This document shows, piece after piece, positions 51,154 to 59,588 of a stretch of 64,000 bases of DNA. A program made the translations under genes and the position numbers. Source of the DNA: Brucella pseudintermedia (lineage in GTDB: Bacteria > Pseudomonadota > Alphaproteobacteria > Rhizobiales > Rhizobiaceae); the NCBI RefSeq assembly GCF_042697365.1, contig NZ_CP137604.1. The stretch is one strand, 5' to 3'. Position 1 is the stretch's first letter, and the number at the start of each line of letters is the position of its first letter. The notes beneath the pieces were generated by a model. It was not told where the DNA came from. It searched no databases and was given only the letters and a program-made list of their open reading frames with translations.

Positions 51154-51253
51154 CCGGGCCGACGCTGTGGATAAATGCAGACCGATAAAATTCTAATTAA
51201 ATGCAACTGCCCGCGTGAAATGAATGGCAACAGGTTTGGGCTAGTGTGTTCTC

Positions 51254-51439
51254 ATGAAACAGAAATATGAACGCATTCTTGAACCGACGGACACCTGGGC
51301 GATCTTCGACACGTCCACGGGCGAACCCGTCATCATGGGAACCCGCTTGCTGATCGGCCTCTCTGAAAGTGAAGCCGAAGAGCTTCTGGCCGTTCTCAAT
51401 GCTCCGCCCAAGGGGCGCAACAAGCGAACCGCCGCCTGA
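51254..51439 (+). CDS. Small conserved hypothetical protein
   Basis: The 61-residue soluble protein reads as a folded domain (WAIFDTSTGEPVIMGTRLL, then a helix SESEAEELLAVLN) with a basic tail. I do not recognise a named family. There is no membrane segment or signal. The ATG at 51254 lies about 15 bases after a weak AGG site. Amino-acid composition and codon use look like real coding sequence, and the opposite-strand frame does not. Confidence 0.6.
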   Translation: MKQKYERILEPTDTWAIFDTSTGEPVIMGTRLLIGLSESEAEELLAVLNAPPKGRNKRTAA

Positions 51440-51466
51440 CGTTAAGCCAGGCGTCGGATCATATCA

Positions 51467-52153
51467 TTAGGCATCGGTCCAGACAGACAGGGCTTCGATA
51501 ACGCTCGCGAGATCCTTGTGGCGATGGATGACCGTTTCCGCTCCGGCATCGGTCAGCTTGTCGGCATGTCCGGGATAGGTATGAGCGCCGCCCGTAAAAC
51601 CGATCACCCGCATGCCAGCGGCGCGTGCGCCGTGAATGCCATGTGCGGAATCTTCAACGACGATGACGTCCTTCGGATCGACGCCGAGTTGCTTGGCCGC
51701 ATAAAGAAACACATCTGGCGCGGGCTTGGTCTTCTTGGTGCCGACTTCCTTCGCGGAAAAGATATTGGGCGCAAACAGCTCGTAAAGACCGACACGCCGC
51801 AACATGCTTTCCAGCCGATGGCTGGTCGAATTGGAGCAGATGCATTTCGGCAGCTTCAACGCCGATACCACTTCCACAATGTCATCAACGGCCTGAACTT
51901 CGTTCTTGAGCTTTTCGTCGAGAATCTTTTCGGATTTGTCGAGAAGCGACGCTGAAAGCGGAATCCCCGCCTCCCGTTCAACGGTCAGAAGAATATCCTG
52001 CCAGGTCAGACCGGCAAAACGTTCGGCCATCTCATCGGCGGCAATCTGGTAACCGGCTTCGGTGAGAAGAGCGGACTCAACTTCTGCTGCGATGATTTCA
52101 GAATCCACCAAAACGCCATCGCAATCGAAAATGATGAGGGACGGTGCCGCCAT
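51467..52153 (-). CDS. HAD-superfamily phosphatase (subfamily IA)
   Basis: The 228-residue protein has the HAD nucleophile motif IIFDCDGVLVDSEIIAAEV near 8, Thr/Ser in ICSNSTSHRLESML near 112, Lys near 146 in AKEVGTKKTKPAPDVF, and VVEDSAHGIHGARAAGMRV near 168. This is the beta-phosphoglucomutase/phosphoglycolate phosphatase-like group; the substrate is unknown. The start at 52153 is eight bases after an AAAAAGG site. Confidence 0.87.
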   Translation of the reverse strand: MAAPSLIIFDCDGVLVDSEIIAAEVESALLTEAGYQIAADEMAERFAGLTWQDILLTVEREAGIPLSASLLDKSEKILDEKLKNEVQAVDDIVEVVSALKLPKCICSNSTSHRLESMLRRVGLYELFAPNIFSAKEVGTKKTKPAPDVFLYAAKQLGVDPKDVIVVEDSAHGIHGARAAGMRVIGFTGGAHTYPGHADKLTDAGAETVIHRHKDLASVIEALSVWTDA

Positions 52154-52256
52154 GATCATAGCCTTTTTATTGGGAGGAGTGGGCACCGGCAGCAGCCGGA
52201 ACAGCGGGTTGAGCTACACCTTTATGGCCACGCCGTCAAATCGGGTCCGCTCGATT

Positions 52257-54050
52257 TCAAACCTCTCCGGACACTTCGCGACGGCGCCGGTCCAGTTCTT
52301 CGCTATAGCGGCGCAAGGTGTGGGCTTCACTTAGAAGGCCGAGCACCTTGCGTTCCTGTGCGTTGTTCACCACGGCCAGAGCTTCACTTTCCGCCCTGTC
52401 GAAGCGGACAACGGCTTCCTTCGCGTTCATCTGAGGCAGCAGGAATTCATCCTGATATTTGAGAAGCTCGCGGATGCTGTGTTCGCCATCGGATGTATCG
52501 AAGCTGTCGGCGTAAACTTCCGGAACCGGGATCATGCCGACATACCGTCCCTCGGCATCCACCGCGATTACCCGCTGGGTCGATCCGAGCGGGAAATCAT
52601 GGCGGAATGTTTCAATATCGGTATCGATCGGCACGGTGCGCACGTCATGGCGCATCATTCGGTTGACGGTCAGGTCGCGTATCCATCCAATATCATGGGC
52701 GGACCGGATAGCCTCTCCGCGCAGATGGAAGCGCCATGTGGCGAAGGAGTAGCCGAATGTTTTTCGCACCATCAGCGAGGACGAGACGACAGCGCCGAGC
52801 ACGAGCATGGAAATCGGAAAATCGCCGGTAAGTTCCAGTGCCAGGAAGGTCATGGTCATGGGGCCGCCAACGACCGCAACAGCAAGCGAGCTCATGCCGA
52901 TGACGGCATAGACTTCAGGCGCGAGTGCAAGACCGGCTGGCAACACCACGCCAGCCACGGCTGCAAACAGCTTGCCCGTCAGCGCGCCGAGAAACAGCGA
53001 TGCGAAGAACAGTCCGCCGCGAAAGCCCGAGCCGATGGAGACCGCAGAAGCGAGCGATTTGGCAAAGATCAGGAGCAGGAGCGCCGGAATGGTGATGTTC
53101 GCGTTCAGATCGAGGTGAAGTGCTCCGTGGCCCGACGCCAGAACCTGCGGCGAAACGAATGCGATCATTCCAACGATGGCGCCGCCGATTGCCGGGGCCA
53201 TGACGTTGGGCACCACGCTGCGCCGCGCGACTTTTTCGACAAAGGTCACGCCGCGCATGATGAGGATGGCGATGCCTGCCGAGAAGAAACCAAGTATGAG
53301 CGCGGGAACGTAATCACGTGGCGTGATGTCGTTTATCTGGCCAATATCGATAATGAAGGGCGCGCCGCCGATTGCCTGAGTCACCAGAGCGCCAGTGATC
53401 GCCGCTACGACCACGGGGGTCAGCGTGGCAATGGAATAGACGCCAATGATGAGTTCGAATGCGTAAAATGCACCGGTCAGAGGCGCATTGAAGGCGCTCG
53501 CGATGGCTGCAGCAGCGCCGCAGCCGACCAAGGTCCGCAGATCCGCGCGGCGAAGCTTGAGTGCCCGGCCGATGCGGGAGGCGAAACCGCTCGCAAGCTG
53601 CGTATAGGCTGCTTCCAGTCCGACCGATGCACCGAAGCCGTTGGCAATCAGGTTCTGGCCGACGAGGATAAAGCTGTCCGTGAGCGACAGCCGCCCGCCA
53701 TGGAGCGCATTTGCTTCGATCGGGTCCACGATGGGGCGCTTGCGCCATCGCGCAAGAACCCAGATCACGATCCCCATAAGAATGCCGCCGGCGAGCGGGG
53801 CAATATAGGCGCTCGGTTGCAGCGATGCGGCGGAACTCAATTTTTCACCGGGCTCAAGTGCGAAGATCGCCTGGTGCATCCATTGCGAAATGCTGCCTAT
53901 GGCGGGGACCACGAGCCCTGAAATGATGCCGATCACCGCACCGGCAATCACCAGACCGATTTCGCTGCCGCGAACCAGCGCGCGCGTGCGGAAGGGTACG
54001 AATAAAACCCGCAAATACCGGTTATGTCGCAACTCAGCGATATTCATCAT
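52257..54050 (-). CDS. ClC-family chloride channel/antiporter with C-terminal CBS domains
   Basis: The protein (597 residues from 54050) has about ten membrane helices and the ClC landmarks in altered form: GASVGLEAAYTQLASG near 145 (gating Glu kept, but GLEAA instead of GKEGP), SAFNAPLTGAFYAFELIIG near 192 and GSGFRGGLFFASLFLGALTG minus ends near 350. The first selectivity motif GSGIP is not recognisable. Two CBS-like segments follow (about 460-590: TVNRMMRHDVRTVPIDTD; LLPQMNAKEAVVRFDRAES). It probably moves chloride or another anion. The start is uncertain: ATG at 54050, 54047 or 54080, none with a good ribosome site. Confidence 0.8.
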   Translation of the reverse strand: MMNIAELRHNRYLRVLFVPFRTRALVRGSEIGLVIAGAVIGIISGLVVPAIGSISQWMHQAIFALEPGEKLSSAASLQPSAYIAPLAGGILMGIVIWVLARWRKRPIVDPIEANALHGGRLSLTDSFILVGQNLIANGFGASVGLEAAYTQLASGFASRIGRALKLRRADLRTLVGCGAAAAIASAFNAPLTGAFYAFELIIGVYSIATLTPVVVAAITGALVTQAIGGAPFIIDIGQINDITPRDYVPALILGFFSAGIAILIMRGVTFVEKVARRSVVPNVMAPAIGGAIVGMIAFVSPQVLASGHGALHLDLNANITIPALLLLIFAKSLASAVSIGSGFRGGLFFASLFLGALTGKLFAAVAGVVLPAGLALAPEVYAVIGMSSLAVAVVGGPMTMTFLALELTGDFPISMLVLGAVVSSSLMVRKTFGYSFATWRFHLRGEAIRSAHDIGWIRDLTVNRMMRHDVRTVPIDTDIETFRHDFPLGSTQRVIAVDAEGRYVGMIPVPEVYADSFDTSDGEHSIRELLKYQDEFLLPQMNAKEAVVRFDRAESEALAVVNNAQERKVLGLLSEAHTLRRYSEELDRRRREVSGEV

Positions 54051-54260
54051 AAAAACACCGGGCAAGCGGGCGGCTCGCATGCCCGCCACGCAAATTCAGA
54101 AGTACTGCCGATTATAGGCAAAAAGGAATAACCAAGCCTTATCAGGCGCAAGCGGTCAGAAACAGCATTGCACAGCGATCACGGCGTTAAGATGACAGTT
54201 GGCAAATTGTTGAGGGCAACAGAGCGTGAAAAGCCCGGAACCGCGGGCTTTCTGTCCTGG

Positions 54261-54309
54261 TTAAGAAAAGATTTACGATTTCAATCACTTGGCGTTAACT
54301 GCATATTTA
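54261..54309 (+). promoter_or_regulatory. Two CtrA-type boxes upstream of ccrM
   Basis: Two motifs of the form TTAA-N7-TTTAC lie at 54261-54276 (TTAAGAAAAGATTTAC) and 54295-54310 (TTAACTGCATATTTAC), 56-105 bases before the ccrM ATG. Each differs from TTAA-N7-TTAA at one position. CtrA control of ccrM is established in Caulobacter and, as I recall, reported in Brucella. Confidence 0.7.
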
Positions 54310-54365
54310 CCCTGCCCGGTAACCATAAGGACAAGTTTTTGCGTCCACAGGTAATCGAGTATCCC

Positions 54366-55499
54366 ATGTCTCTTGTACGTCTTGCGCATGAGTTGCCCAT
54401 CGAGGCTCCGCGTACCGCCTGGCTTGACTCCATCATCAAAGGTGATTGCGTCGCTGCTCTGGAACGCCTGCCGGATCATTCCGTGGACGTGATTTTTGCC
54501 GATCCTCCATATAACCTCCAGTTGGGCGGTGATCTGCATCGTCCCGACCAGTCGATGGTGAGCGCGGTTGACGATCATTGGGACCAGTTCGAGAGCTTTC
54601 AGGCTTACGACGCGTTCACACGCGCCTGGCTTATGGCTTGCCGCCGCGTCCTGAAGCCGAATGGCACCATCTGGGTGATCGGTTCCTACCACAATATTTT
54701 CCGCGTCGGCTCCCAGTTGCAGGACCTCGGTTTCTGGCTTTTGAATGACATCATCTGGCGCAAGACGAATCCGATGCCGAATTTCCGCGGCCGTCGCTTC
54801 CAGAACGCCCATGAAACGCTGATTTGGGCCTCACGGGATCAGAAGGGCAAGGGCTATACCTTCAATTATGAGGCGATGAAGGCCGCCAATGACGATGTGC
54901 AGATGCGTTCGGACTGGCTGTTTCCGATCTGCACCGGTTCGGAACGCCTGAAGGATGAAAACGGTGACAAGGTTCACCCGACCCAGAAGCCGGAAGCGCT
55001 GCTCGCCCGCATCATGATGGCATCCAGCAAGCCCGGCGACGTCATTCTCGACCCGTTCTTCGGTTCCGGCACGACGGGCGCGGTTGCAAAGCGTCTTGGA
55101 CGCCATTTCGTCGGCATCGAGCGCGAGCAGACCTATATCGATGCGGCGACCGCGCGCATTGATGCTGTCGAACCGCTCGGCAAGGCGGAACTCACCGTGA
55201 TGACCGGCAAGCGGGCCGAACCGCGCGTGGCATTCACCAGCGTTCTTGAAGCCGGTCTTCTTCGTCCCGGCACGGTGCTTTGCGACGAACGTCGCCGTTT
55301 TGCCGCCATTGTGCGGGCCGATGGCACGCTGGCCGCCAACGGTGAAGCCGGTTCGATCCATCGCATCGGTGCAAAGGTCCAGGGCTTTGATGCCTGCAAT
55401 GGCTGGACCTTCTGGCACTACGAGGAAAACGGCACACTGAAGCCAATCGATGCGCTGCGCAAGGTTATCCGCGACCAGATGGCAGTAGCAGGCGCTTAG
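54366..55499 (+). CDS. ccrM: Cell-cycle-regulated adenine DNA methyltransferase CcrM (GANTC)
   Basis: The 377-residue beta-class N6-adenine methylase has the catalytic motif FADPPYNLQL near 39, the FRGRRFQNAHETLIWA segment near 140, SAM motif DPFFGSGTTGAVAKRLGRHF near 230, and the C-terminal RAMA-like domain (about 270-370, VLEAGLLRPGTVLCD) special to CcrM. It methylates GANTC and couples replication to cell-cycle transcription in alphaproteobacteria. The start at 54366 gives the known family length; the frame is open farther upstream through the CtrA boxes but that part is not protein-like. The stop TAG lies in the sequence TAGAGCGC. Confidence 0.95.
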   Translation: MSLVRLAHELPIEAPRTAWLDSIIKGDCVAALERLPDHSVDVIFADPPYNLQLGGDLHRPDQSMVSAVDDHWDQFESFQAYDAFTRAWLMACRRVLKPNGTIWVIGSYHNIFRVGSQLQDLGFWLLNDIIWRKTNPMPNFRGRRFQNAHETLIWASRDQKGKGYTFNYEAMKAANDDVQMRSDWLFPICTGSERLKDENGDKVHPTQKPEALLARIMMASSKPGDVILDPFFGSGTTGAVAKRLGRHFVGIEREQTYIDAATARIDAVEPLGKAELTVMTGKRAEPRVAFTSVLEAGLLRPGTVLCDERRRFAAIVRADGTLAANGEAGSIHRIGAKVQGFDACNGWTFWHYEENGTLKPIDALRKVIRDQMAVAGA

Positions 55500-55530
55500 A
55501 GCGCGTTGCGGTCTGGCCGATCAGCGCTCT
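55498..55530 (+). terminator. Hairpin overlapping the ccrM stop codon
   Basis: Stem AGAGCGC / GCGCTCT with a 19-base loop, followed by TAATTCTTTATC. With its TAGAGCGC left end it looks like a shortened version of the palindromic repeats. Confidence 0.5.
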
Positions 55531-55613
55531 TAATTCTTTATCGGACGGCCTCCAGCATAGTCTGATAGCGAGGCGCTCGAAGCACCGACTTCGGGCGCTC
55601 TCGCTGTTTTCGG

Positions 55614-56228
55614 TCAGAAGGCTAGACCCAGCGCTTTCAAATCAGCGCCAAGCTTGCTCGCGCCCGTAAAATGCACGGCCTGCCAGCCCGCCTGCCTGGC
55701 ACCTTCCACATTGTGCATCGTATCGTCAATGAAAACGGTAGCCGCCGGATCGAGGTTGAACGATGCGACATGATGATCGTAAATTTCCCGATCCGGTTTC
55801 AGCATGCGGACATCGCCGGATACGGTGACGCCCCGGCTTTCATTGAGAAATGGAAACCGGCCTTGCGCTTCACGGAAAGTATCGGAAGCAAAATTCGTCA
55901 GCATGGTGACGTCGTGGCCATTTGTGATGAGACCGCGCAGGATTTCGACACTGTCATCATAGGCGTGCGGCACCATGCGGTGCCAGTTTTGCCGAAACGC
56001 ACGGATGTGGGCGCTTTTTTCTGGATAGGCATTGATCAGTGACGCTTCAGCCTCCTGCCAGGTCCTCCCGCGATCCTGTTCGATATTCCACGCGCCCGTG
56101 CAGACATTCTCCAGAAACCAACGTCGTTCCGAGGCATCGGGAATGAGATCAAGATAGGCAAGTTCGGGATCGTAATGGATGAGAACCCTGCCGATGTCGA
56201 AGACGATGTGCTTGACGGGACTGCTCAA
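55614..56228 (-). CDS. HAD-superfamily hydrolase of the YihX type
   Basis: The 204-residue protein has IVFDIGRVLIHYDPELAYL near 8, Thr in VTMLTNFASDTFREA near 108, and the conserved GDVRMLKPDREIYDHH and VFIDDTMHNVEGARQAGW. The nucleophile motif has Gly instead of the second Asp (FDIG), as in YihX-like sugar-phosphate phosphatases. The start is a TTG at 56228 with GAGG eight bases upstream, overlapping the mutY stop as TTGA; no ATG or GTG fits better. Confidence 0.78.
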   Translation of the reverse strand: MSSPVKHIVFDIGRVLIHYDPELAYLDLIPDASERRWFLENVCTGAWNIEQDRGRTWQEAEASLINAYPEKSAHIRAFRQNWHRMVPHAYDDSVEILRGLITNGHDVTMLTNFASDTFREAQGRFPFLNESRGVTVSGDVRMLKPDREIYDHHVASFNLDPAATVFIDDTMHNVEGARQAGWQAVHFTGASKLGADLKALGLAF

Positions 56229-57319
56229 CGGTTTTTCCTCTTCCCTTTGAAAGCTTCTGGTATGGCAGCGGTGATCGCCTTTTTCATGACTGTTGGTAAT
56301 GCCTCGTCTGAAAGCTCGGTCGGGCGGGACCACCAGCCGTCGCTGGATGCAGCCTTGCTGACATTTTCCGAACGATAGACGGAGAGCCGCAGTTCGAAAT
56401 GCGTGAAAACATGCGTAATCGAACCGGAAGCTGTCCATCGCGCGGGGAACGGAGCCGCATCGATGGTCGTATCGCCATCAATGCGAGCCGTCCATGGGCT
56501 GCCCGGAACTTCGGTCATCCCGGCGAGCAGTCCCTCATCCCTCCGCTTGCGCAGGAAAACCGAACCATCGTCGGCAATGGCAATGAATGCCGCGCCTGTG
56601 CGAATTGGCTTTTCCGCTTTGGGCGCCTTTACCGGAAACTCTTCCGGGTCGCGGGATTTGAGCGCCATGCAATCGTCATTGAGCGGACAGATGGCACAAG
56701 CTGGACGCCGCGGCGTGCATATGGTTGCGCCCAGATCCATCACCGCCTGCGCAAAATCTCCCGGCCTGTCGATGGGAGTCAATTGCCCCATGAGCGCGCG
56801 GATTTCCGGTTTTGCTGCGGGCAGGGGCGTGTCGATTGTGTAAAGCCGTGAAATCACGCGTTCCACATTGCCGTCCACAACGGCGACCGCTTCACCAAAG
56901 GCGATTGCAGCGATGGCTGCGGAAGTATAGTCGCCGATGCCCGGCAGTTCCTTCAGTGCTGCGGCGCTGTCCGGAAACTTGCCGTCATGCTGCCGGACCA
57001 CAGCGTCGGCGCATTTTTTCAGGTTTCGTGCACGCGAGTAGTATCCAAGTCCGGCCCATGCTCGCAGAATATCGTCTTCACTCGCCCGCGCCATTGCCTG
57101 AACCGTGGGCCAGCGTTCGGTGAACTTTACAAAGTAGGACTTGACCGCCTCGACTGTTGTCTGCTGAAGCATGATCTCGGACAGCCACACGCGATAGGGA
57201 TCTGGCCTGATGCCGGATGCCTGTTCGGATGGGCTGATGCGCCACGGCAAGACGCGGTGGTGCCGGTCATACCAGTGAAGAAGTTTGGTGCTTTGATTGG
57301 AAGTGGTGGAAGTCAGCAT
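56225..57319 (-). CDS. mutY: A/G-specific adenine glycosylase
   Basis: The 364-residue enzyme has LPWRIS and SEIMLQQTTVEAVKSYFVKF minus ends near 40, the helix-hairpin-helix LPGIGDYTSAAIAAIAFGE near 113 with the catalytic Asp in VVDGNVERV, the 4Fe-4S cluster CTPRRPACAICPLNDDCM near 195 (spacing 6-2-5), and a C-terminal NUDIX-like domain that checks for 8-oxoG. It removes adenine opposite 8-oxoguanine. The ATG at 57319 is preferred; the frame is open upstream into the repeat. A HAD gene is coupled to its stop. Confidence 0.94.
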   Translation of the reverse strand: MLTSTTSNQSTKLLHWYDRHHRVLPWRISPSEQASGIRPDPYRVWLSEIMLQQTTVEAVKSYFVKFTERWPTVQAMARASEDDILRAWAGLGYYSRARNLKKCADAVVRQHDGKFPDSAAALKELPGIGDYTSAAIAAIAFGEAVAVVDGNVERVISRLYTIDTPLPAAKPEIRALMGQLTPIDRPGDFAQAVMDLGATICTPRRPACAICPLNDDCMALKSRDPEEFPVKAPKAEKPIRTGAAFIAIADDGSVFLRKRRDEGLLAGMTEVPGSPWTARIDGDTTIDAAPFPARWTASGSITHVFTHFELRLSVYRSENVSKAASSDGWWSRPTELSDEALPTVMKKAITAAIPEAFKGKRKNR

Positions 57320-57357
57320 GAGAACGGCATCGGTTAACAATTGGGCATTATTCTGAT

Positions 57358-57460
57358 TAGAGCATTTCCAGCAAAAGTGCGAAGCGGTTTTGCGTGGGGT
57401 AATGCCTGAAAGCAAAGAGATAGAACGGATGCGCTGTTCCGCTTCACGAGAGCCGCTCTA
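57358..57460. repeat. Bru-RS/RIME-like palindromic repeat, copy 6
   Basis: A 103-base element from TAGAGCATTTCC to GCCGCTCTA, containing AAGTGCGAAGCGGTTTTGCG. Its length and TAGAGC/GCTCTA ends are the cleanest in the window. It lies between mutY and the polysaccharide cassette. Confidence 0.78.
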
Positions 57461-57564
57461 ATGCCTTAATTTTACACTTCATAGAAACAATGCTGTGCAT
57501 ATGAAAGGCTTAAGCATAGAAATCTGCCGGGGTCTCCAGGCAAGCTTCCTTGGAAAGAGAATAA

Positions 57565-58332
57565 GTGAACCAGTCAGTACCTGTCTATGTCGTCAATCTC
57601 GCGCGGTCCCGGGATCGCTGGGACAGGTTGAAGTCCAACGCCGATGCTCTTTCAATCGTACTCCGGCGCGTGGAAGCCGTCGAGGGAAAGCTGCTGTCAT
57701 CGGAGGAACTGACGGATTTCGATGAGGCAGCGTTCCGTCGCTGGCACGGTAAAATCGCAATGCCGGCAGAAATTGGCTGTTACTTCAGTCACATACGAGC
57801 ATTGGAAATCATAGCCGGTGCACCGGAGCCTTTTGCCGTGATTGTGGAAGATGACATCGTTTTTACACCTGCGTTCAAACCCTTTCTAACACATTTGGCG
57901 AAGGCGGCAGGCTGGGACGCAGTGAAGCTTGTCAATCACCGAACCGCTGCTTTCCAGTCTTTCCAGCGTATTGATAGCCAGTTTTCAATTGGTCGCTGCT
58001 TGCATGGACCGCTGGGAAGTTCCGCGGCTTATGTCGTTACCCGTGAAGGCGCCTCGAAATTGCTCAAGGCGCTTCGCCCGATGCGGCTTCCTTATGATGT
58101 CGCACTGGAAAGAGGATGGGCTGGTGCTTATCAGATTTTTACAACCGACAAGCCGGTCGTCGAATTTTCGGACATGGCCACTTCTACTATCGCACAGGGG
58201 CGCTCGGCTTACGCCAAAAAGCGTCTGCCGGCGTACAAAAGGATAAGCACCCTTCTGTTTCGAGCGACAGACTATGTCAGACGAATCGCTTACTCTTTTG
58301 ACAGGAAGAGCTTAAGAGAGGACAGAGTTTGA
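57565..58332 (+). CDS. Family 25 glycosyltransferase (LPS/LOS core type)
   Basis: The 255-residue protein begins VPVYVVNLARSRDRWDRLKS, has FRRWHGKIAMPAEIGCYFSHIRALE split near 55-77 and the metal-binding EDDIVF near 95 (AVIVEDDIVFTPAFKPFL). Later segments GSSAAYVVTREGASKLLKAL (near 152) and RLPYDVALERGW complete the GT25 pattern. GT25 enzymes add galactose or glucose to lipooligosaccharide core or to glycoproteins. The GTG start follows GGAAAGAG. Its stop overlaps the next gene by four bases (TTGA). Brucella WadA belongs to the same family, but which one this is cannot be told here. Confidence 0.85.
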   Translation: MNQSVPVYVVNLARSRDRWDRLKSNADALSIVLRRVEAVEGKLLSSEELTDFDEAAFRRWHGKIAMPAEIGCYFSHIRALEIIAGAPEPFAVIVEDDIVFTPAFKPFLTHLAKAAGWDAVKLVNHRTAAFQSFQRIDSQFSIGRCLHGPLGSSAAYVVTREGASKLLKALRPMRLPYDVALERGWAGAYQIFTTDKPVVEFSDMATSTIAQGRSAYAKKRLPAYKRISTLLFRATDYVRRIAYSFDRKSLREDRV

Positions 58333-59588
58333 GTTTTTTTAAAAAGTCTTTTCTCCTGCGGCGTCGGATAGATTCTGGGGTACTTGCAGTCGCATCGGCG
58401 GCCATGCCCGTTCGCGTAGGGCTCGGACCACTGGTACTTTTCGTATTTTCTTGCATCGGTATTTACCTCGCCTGCGGACGTCATGCGACTACGCGCATGT
58501 TCGCCCGAAAATTCTATTTGTTTATAATCTTATATGCTGTCTGGTCGTTGGGCCTGATCCTGTTTCGGGGGGAGCCTTTCAACGACAACCGCCAGATCGG
58601 CTACACGCTGCTGATCGCGATTTTTGCTTTTGCCGGTTCGGGAATGGTGCTTATCCGGGACCCGCTCCGGGCCTATGTCCTTGGCGCGCGTGTTGGGACG
58701 CTGCTTGCCCTGATTATCGCGCTCTATCTTTCCGTGACCGACGGGGGGCGCATAGGTGTCGGCGGTAATCAGGCTGTCTTTGCATTCGTAGCCGGGGTAG
58801 CGGCGATTTCCGCCGCCATTCCTTTGCGTAAGGCTTCGCGATATTTGCCGAACGGTCCGCAGTGGCTGGTATTGGGGTTCGCTGCGGTTCTGACGTCCGA
58901 AACCCGGGCAGTCATCGTGGTCTTGCCGATATTCGCAGCCGTGGAAACTGTCATCTTCCTGAAGCGTTTCAGTATCCGGCAGCAGGGAACTGCCTATGCG
59001 ATACTGTTTGCAGCAATAGCCGCTCTCGTCGTGGTGGGCCCTGTTGGCAGCATCATTTCCAAACGTTTCGCCGGAATGATCGAATATTTCGATACCGGAC
59101 ACGCCGCTAACTGGGAGGACAAGGTTTCGGCGGATATTCGCGAGGTCATGTGGAGGAGTGCGTCGAATGTTATCGCCGCCCATCCTCTCGCAGGTGTCGG
59201 TTCCTATTCAAAGATGGACTATGTGAGGGCCGAGGCAGGCGACAAGGCGTCGATGCTTGACGGCTTCCGCCATGTCCATAATACGGTGCTCGACGAGTTG
59301 CTGAATGACGGTATTGTCGGTCTCATCTTCATGGCCTGTGCGTTTATCTCCATCTTCGTCTATTTGTGGCGAACAGCCGATAGCTGGGCAATGCGGCGAG
59401 CCTTGATCTACTTTGCCCTTGTGTGCGGCAGCTACGGCATGCTGCACAATCCGTTGTTGCACGAAGTGACGATATCCTCGACCATGTTATTCCTCGCGGC
59501 GCTCAACGCGGCTGCATCAAGGCGCATCATGGCGGCACGGCGCGCCGGGCTCACCTCATATGTTTTGGGAAAGAAATCAGCTGCATGA
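58329..59588 (+). CDS. O-antigen ligase/polymerase-like membrane protein (Wzy_C/WaaL type)
   Basis: The 419-residue protein has ten to twelve membrane helices and, in a periplasmic loop near 300-325, the motif HVHNTVLDELLNDGIVGL typical of WaaL/Wzy-type enzymes that transfer undecaprenyl-linked glycans. Conserved Arg (LTSETRAV near 190) fits the active site. The start is TTG at 58329, with AGAGAGG upstream, overlapping the GT25 stop; right after it is a T7-A5 tract (58334-58345). Its stop overlaps the epimerase start (ATGA). It could act with the GT25 protein on the same glycolipid. Confidence 0.82.
   Translation: MSFFKKSFLLRRRIDSGVLAVASAAMPVRVGLGPLVLFVFSCIGIYLACGRHATTRMFARKFYLFIILYAVWSLGLILFRGEPFNDNRQIGYTLLIAIFAFAGSGMVLIRDPLRAYVLGARVGTLLALIIALYLSVTDGGRIGVGGNQAVFAFVAGVAAISAAIPLRKASRYLPNGPQWLVLGFAAVLTSETRAVIVVLPIFAAVETVIFLKRFSIRQQGTAYAILFAAIAALVVVGPVGSIISKRFAGMIEYFDTGHAANWEDKVSADIREVMWRSASNVIAAHPLAGVGSYSKMDYVRAEAGDKASMLDGFRHVHNTVLDELLNDGIVGLIFMACAFISIFVYLWRTADSWAMRRALIYFALVCGSYGMLHNPLLHEVTISSTMLFLAALNAAASRRIMAARRAGLTSYVLGKKSAA

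Noticed and set aside
52479..53921. A 480-codon plus-strand frame opposite the ClC gene
   Set aside because: Low-complexity, highly charged translation with no family pattern; the ClC gene explains the open frame.
58334..58345. T7-A5 tract as a ribosomal slip site fusing GT25 to the ligase
   Set aside because: The GT25 stop codon comes before the tract, so slipping on it cannot fuse the two frames; a shift would have to happen at or before the TTTGA at 58328-58332.
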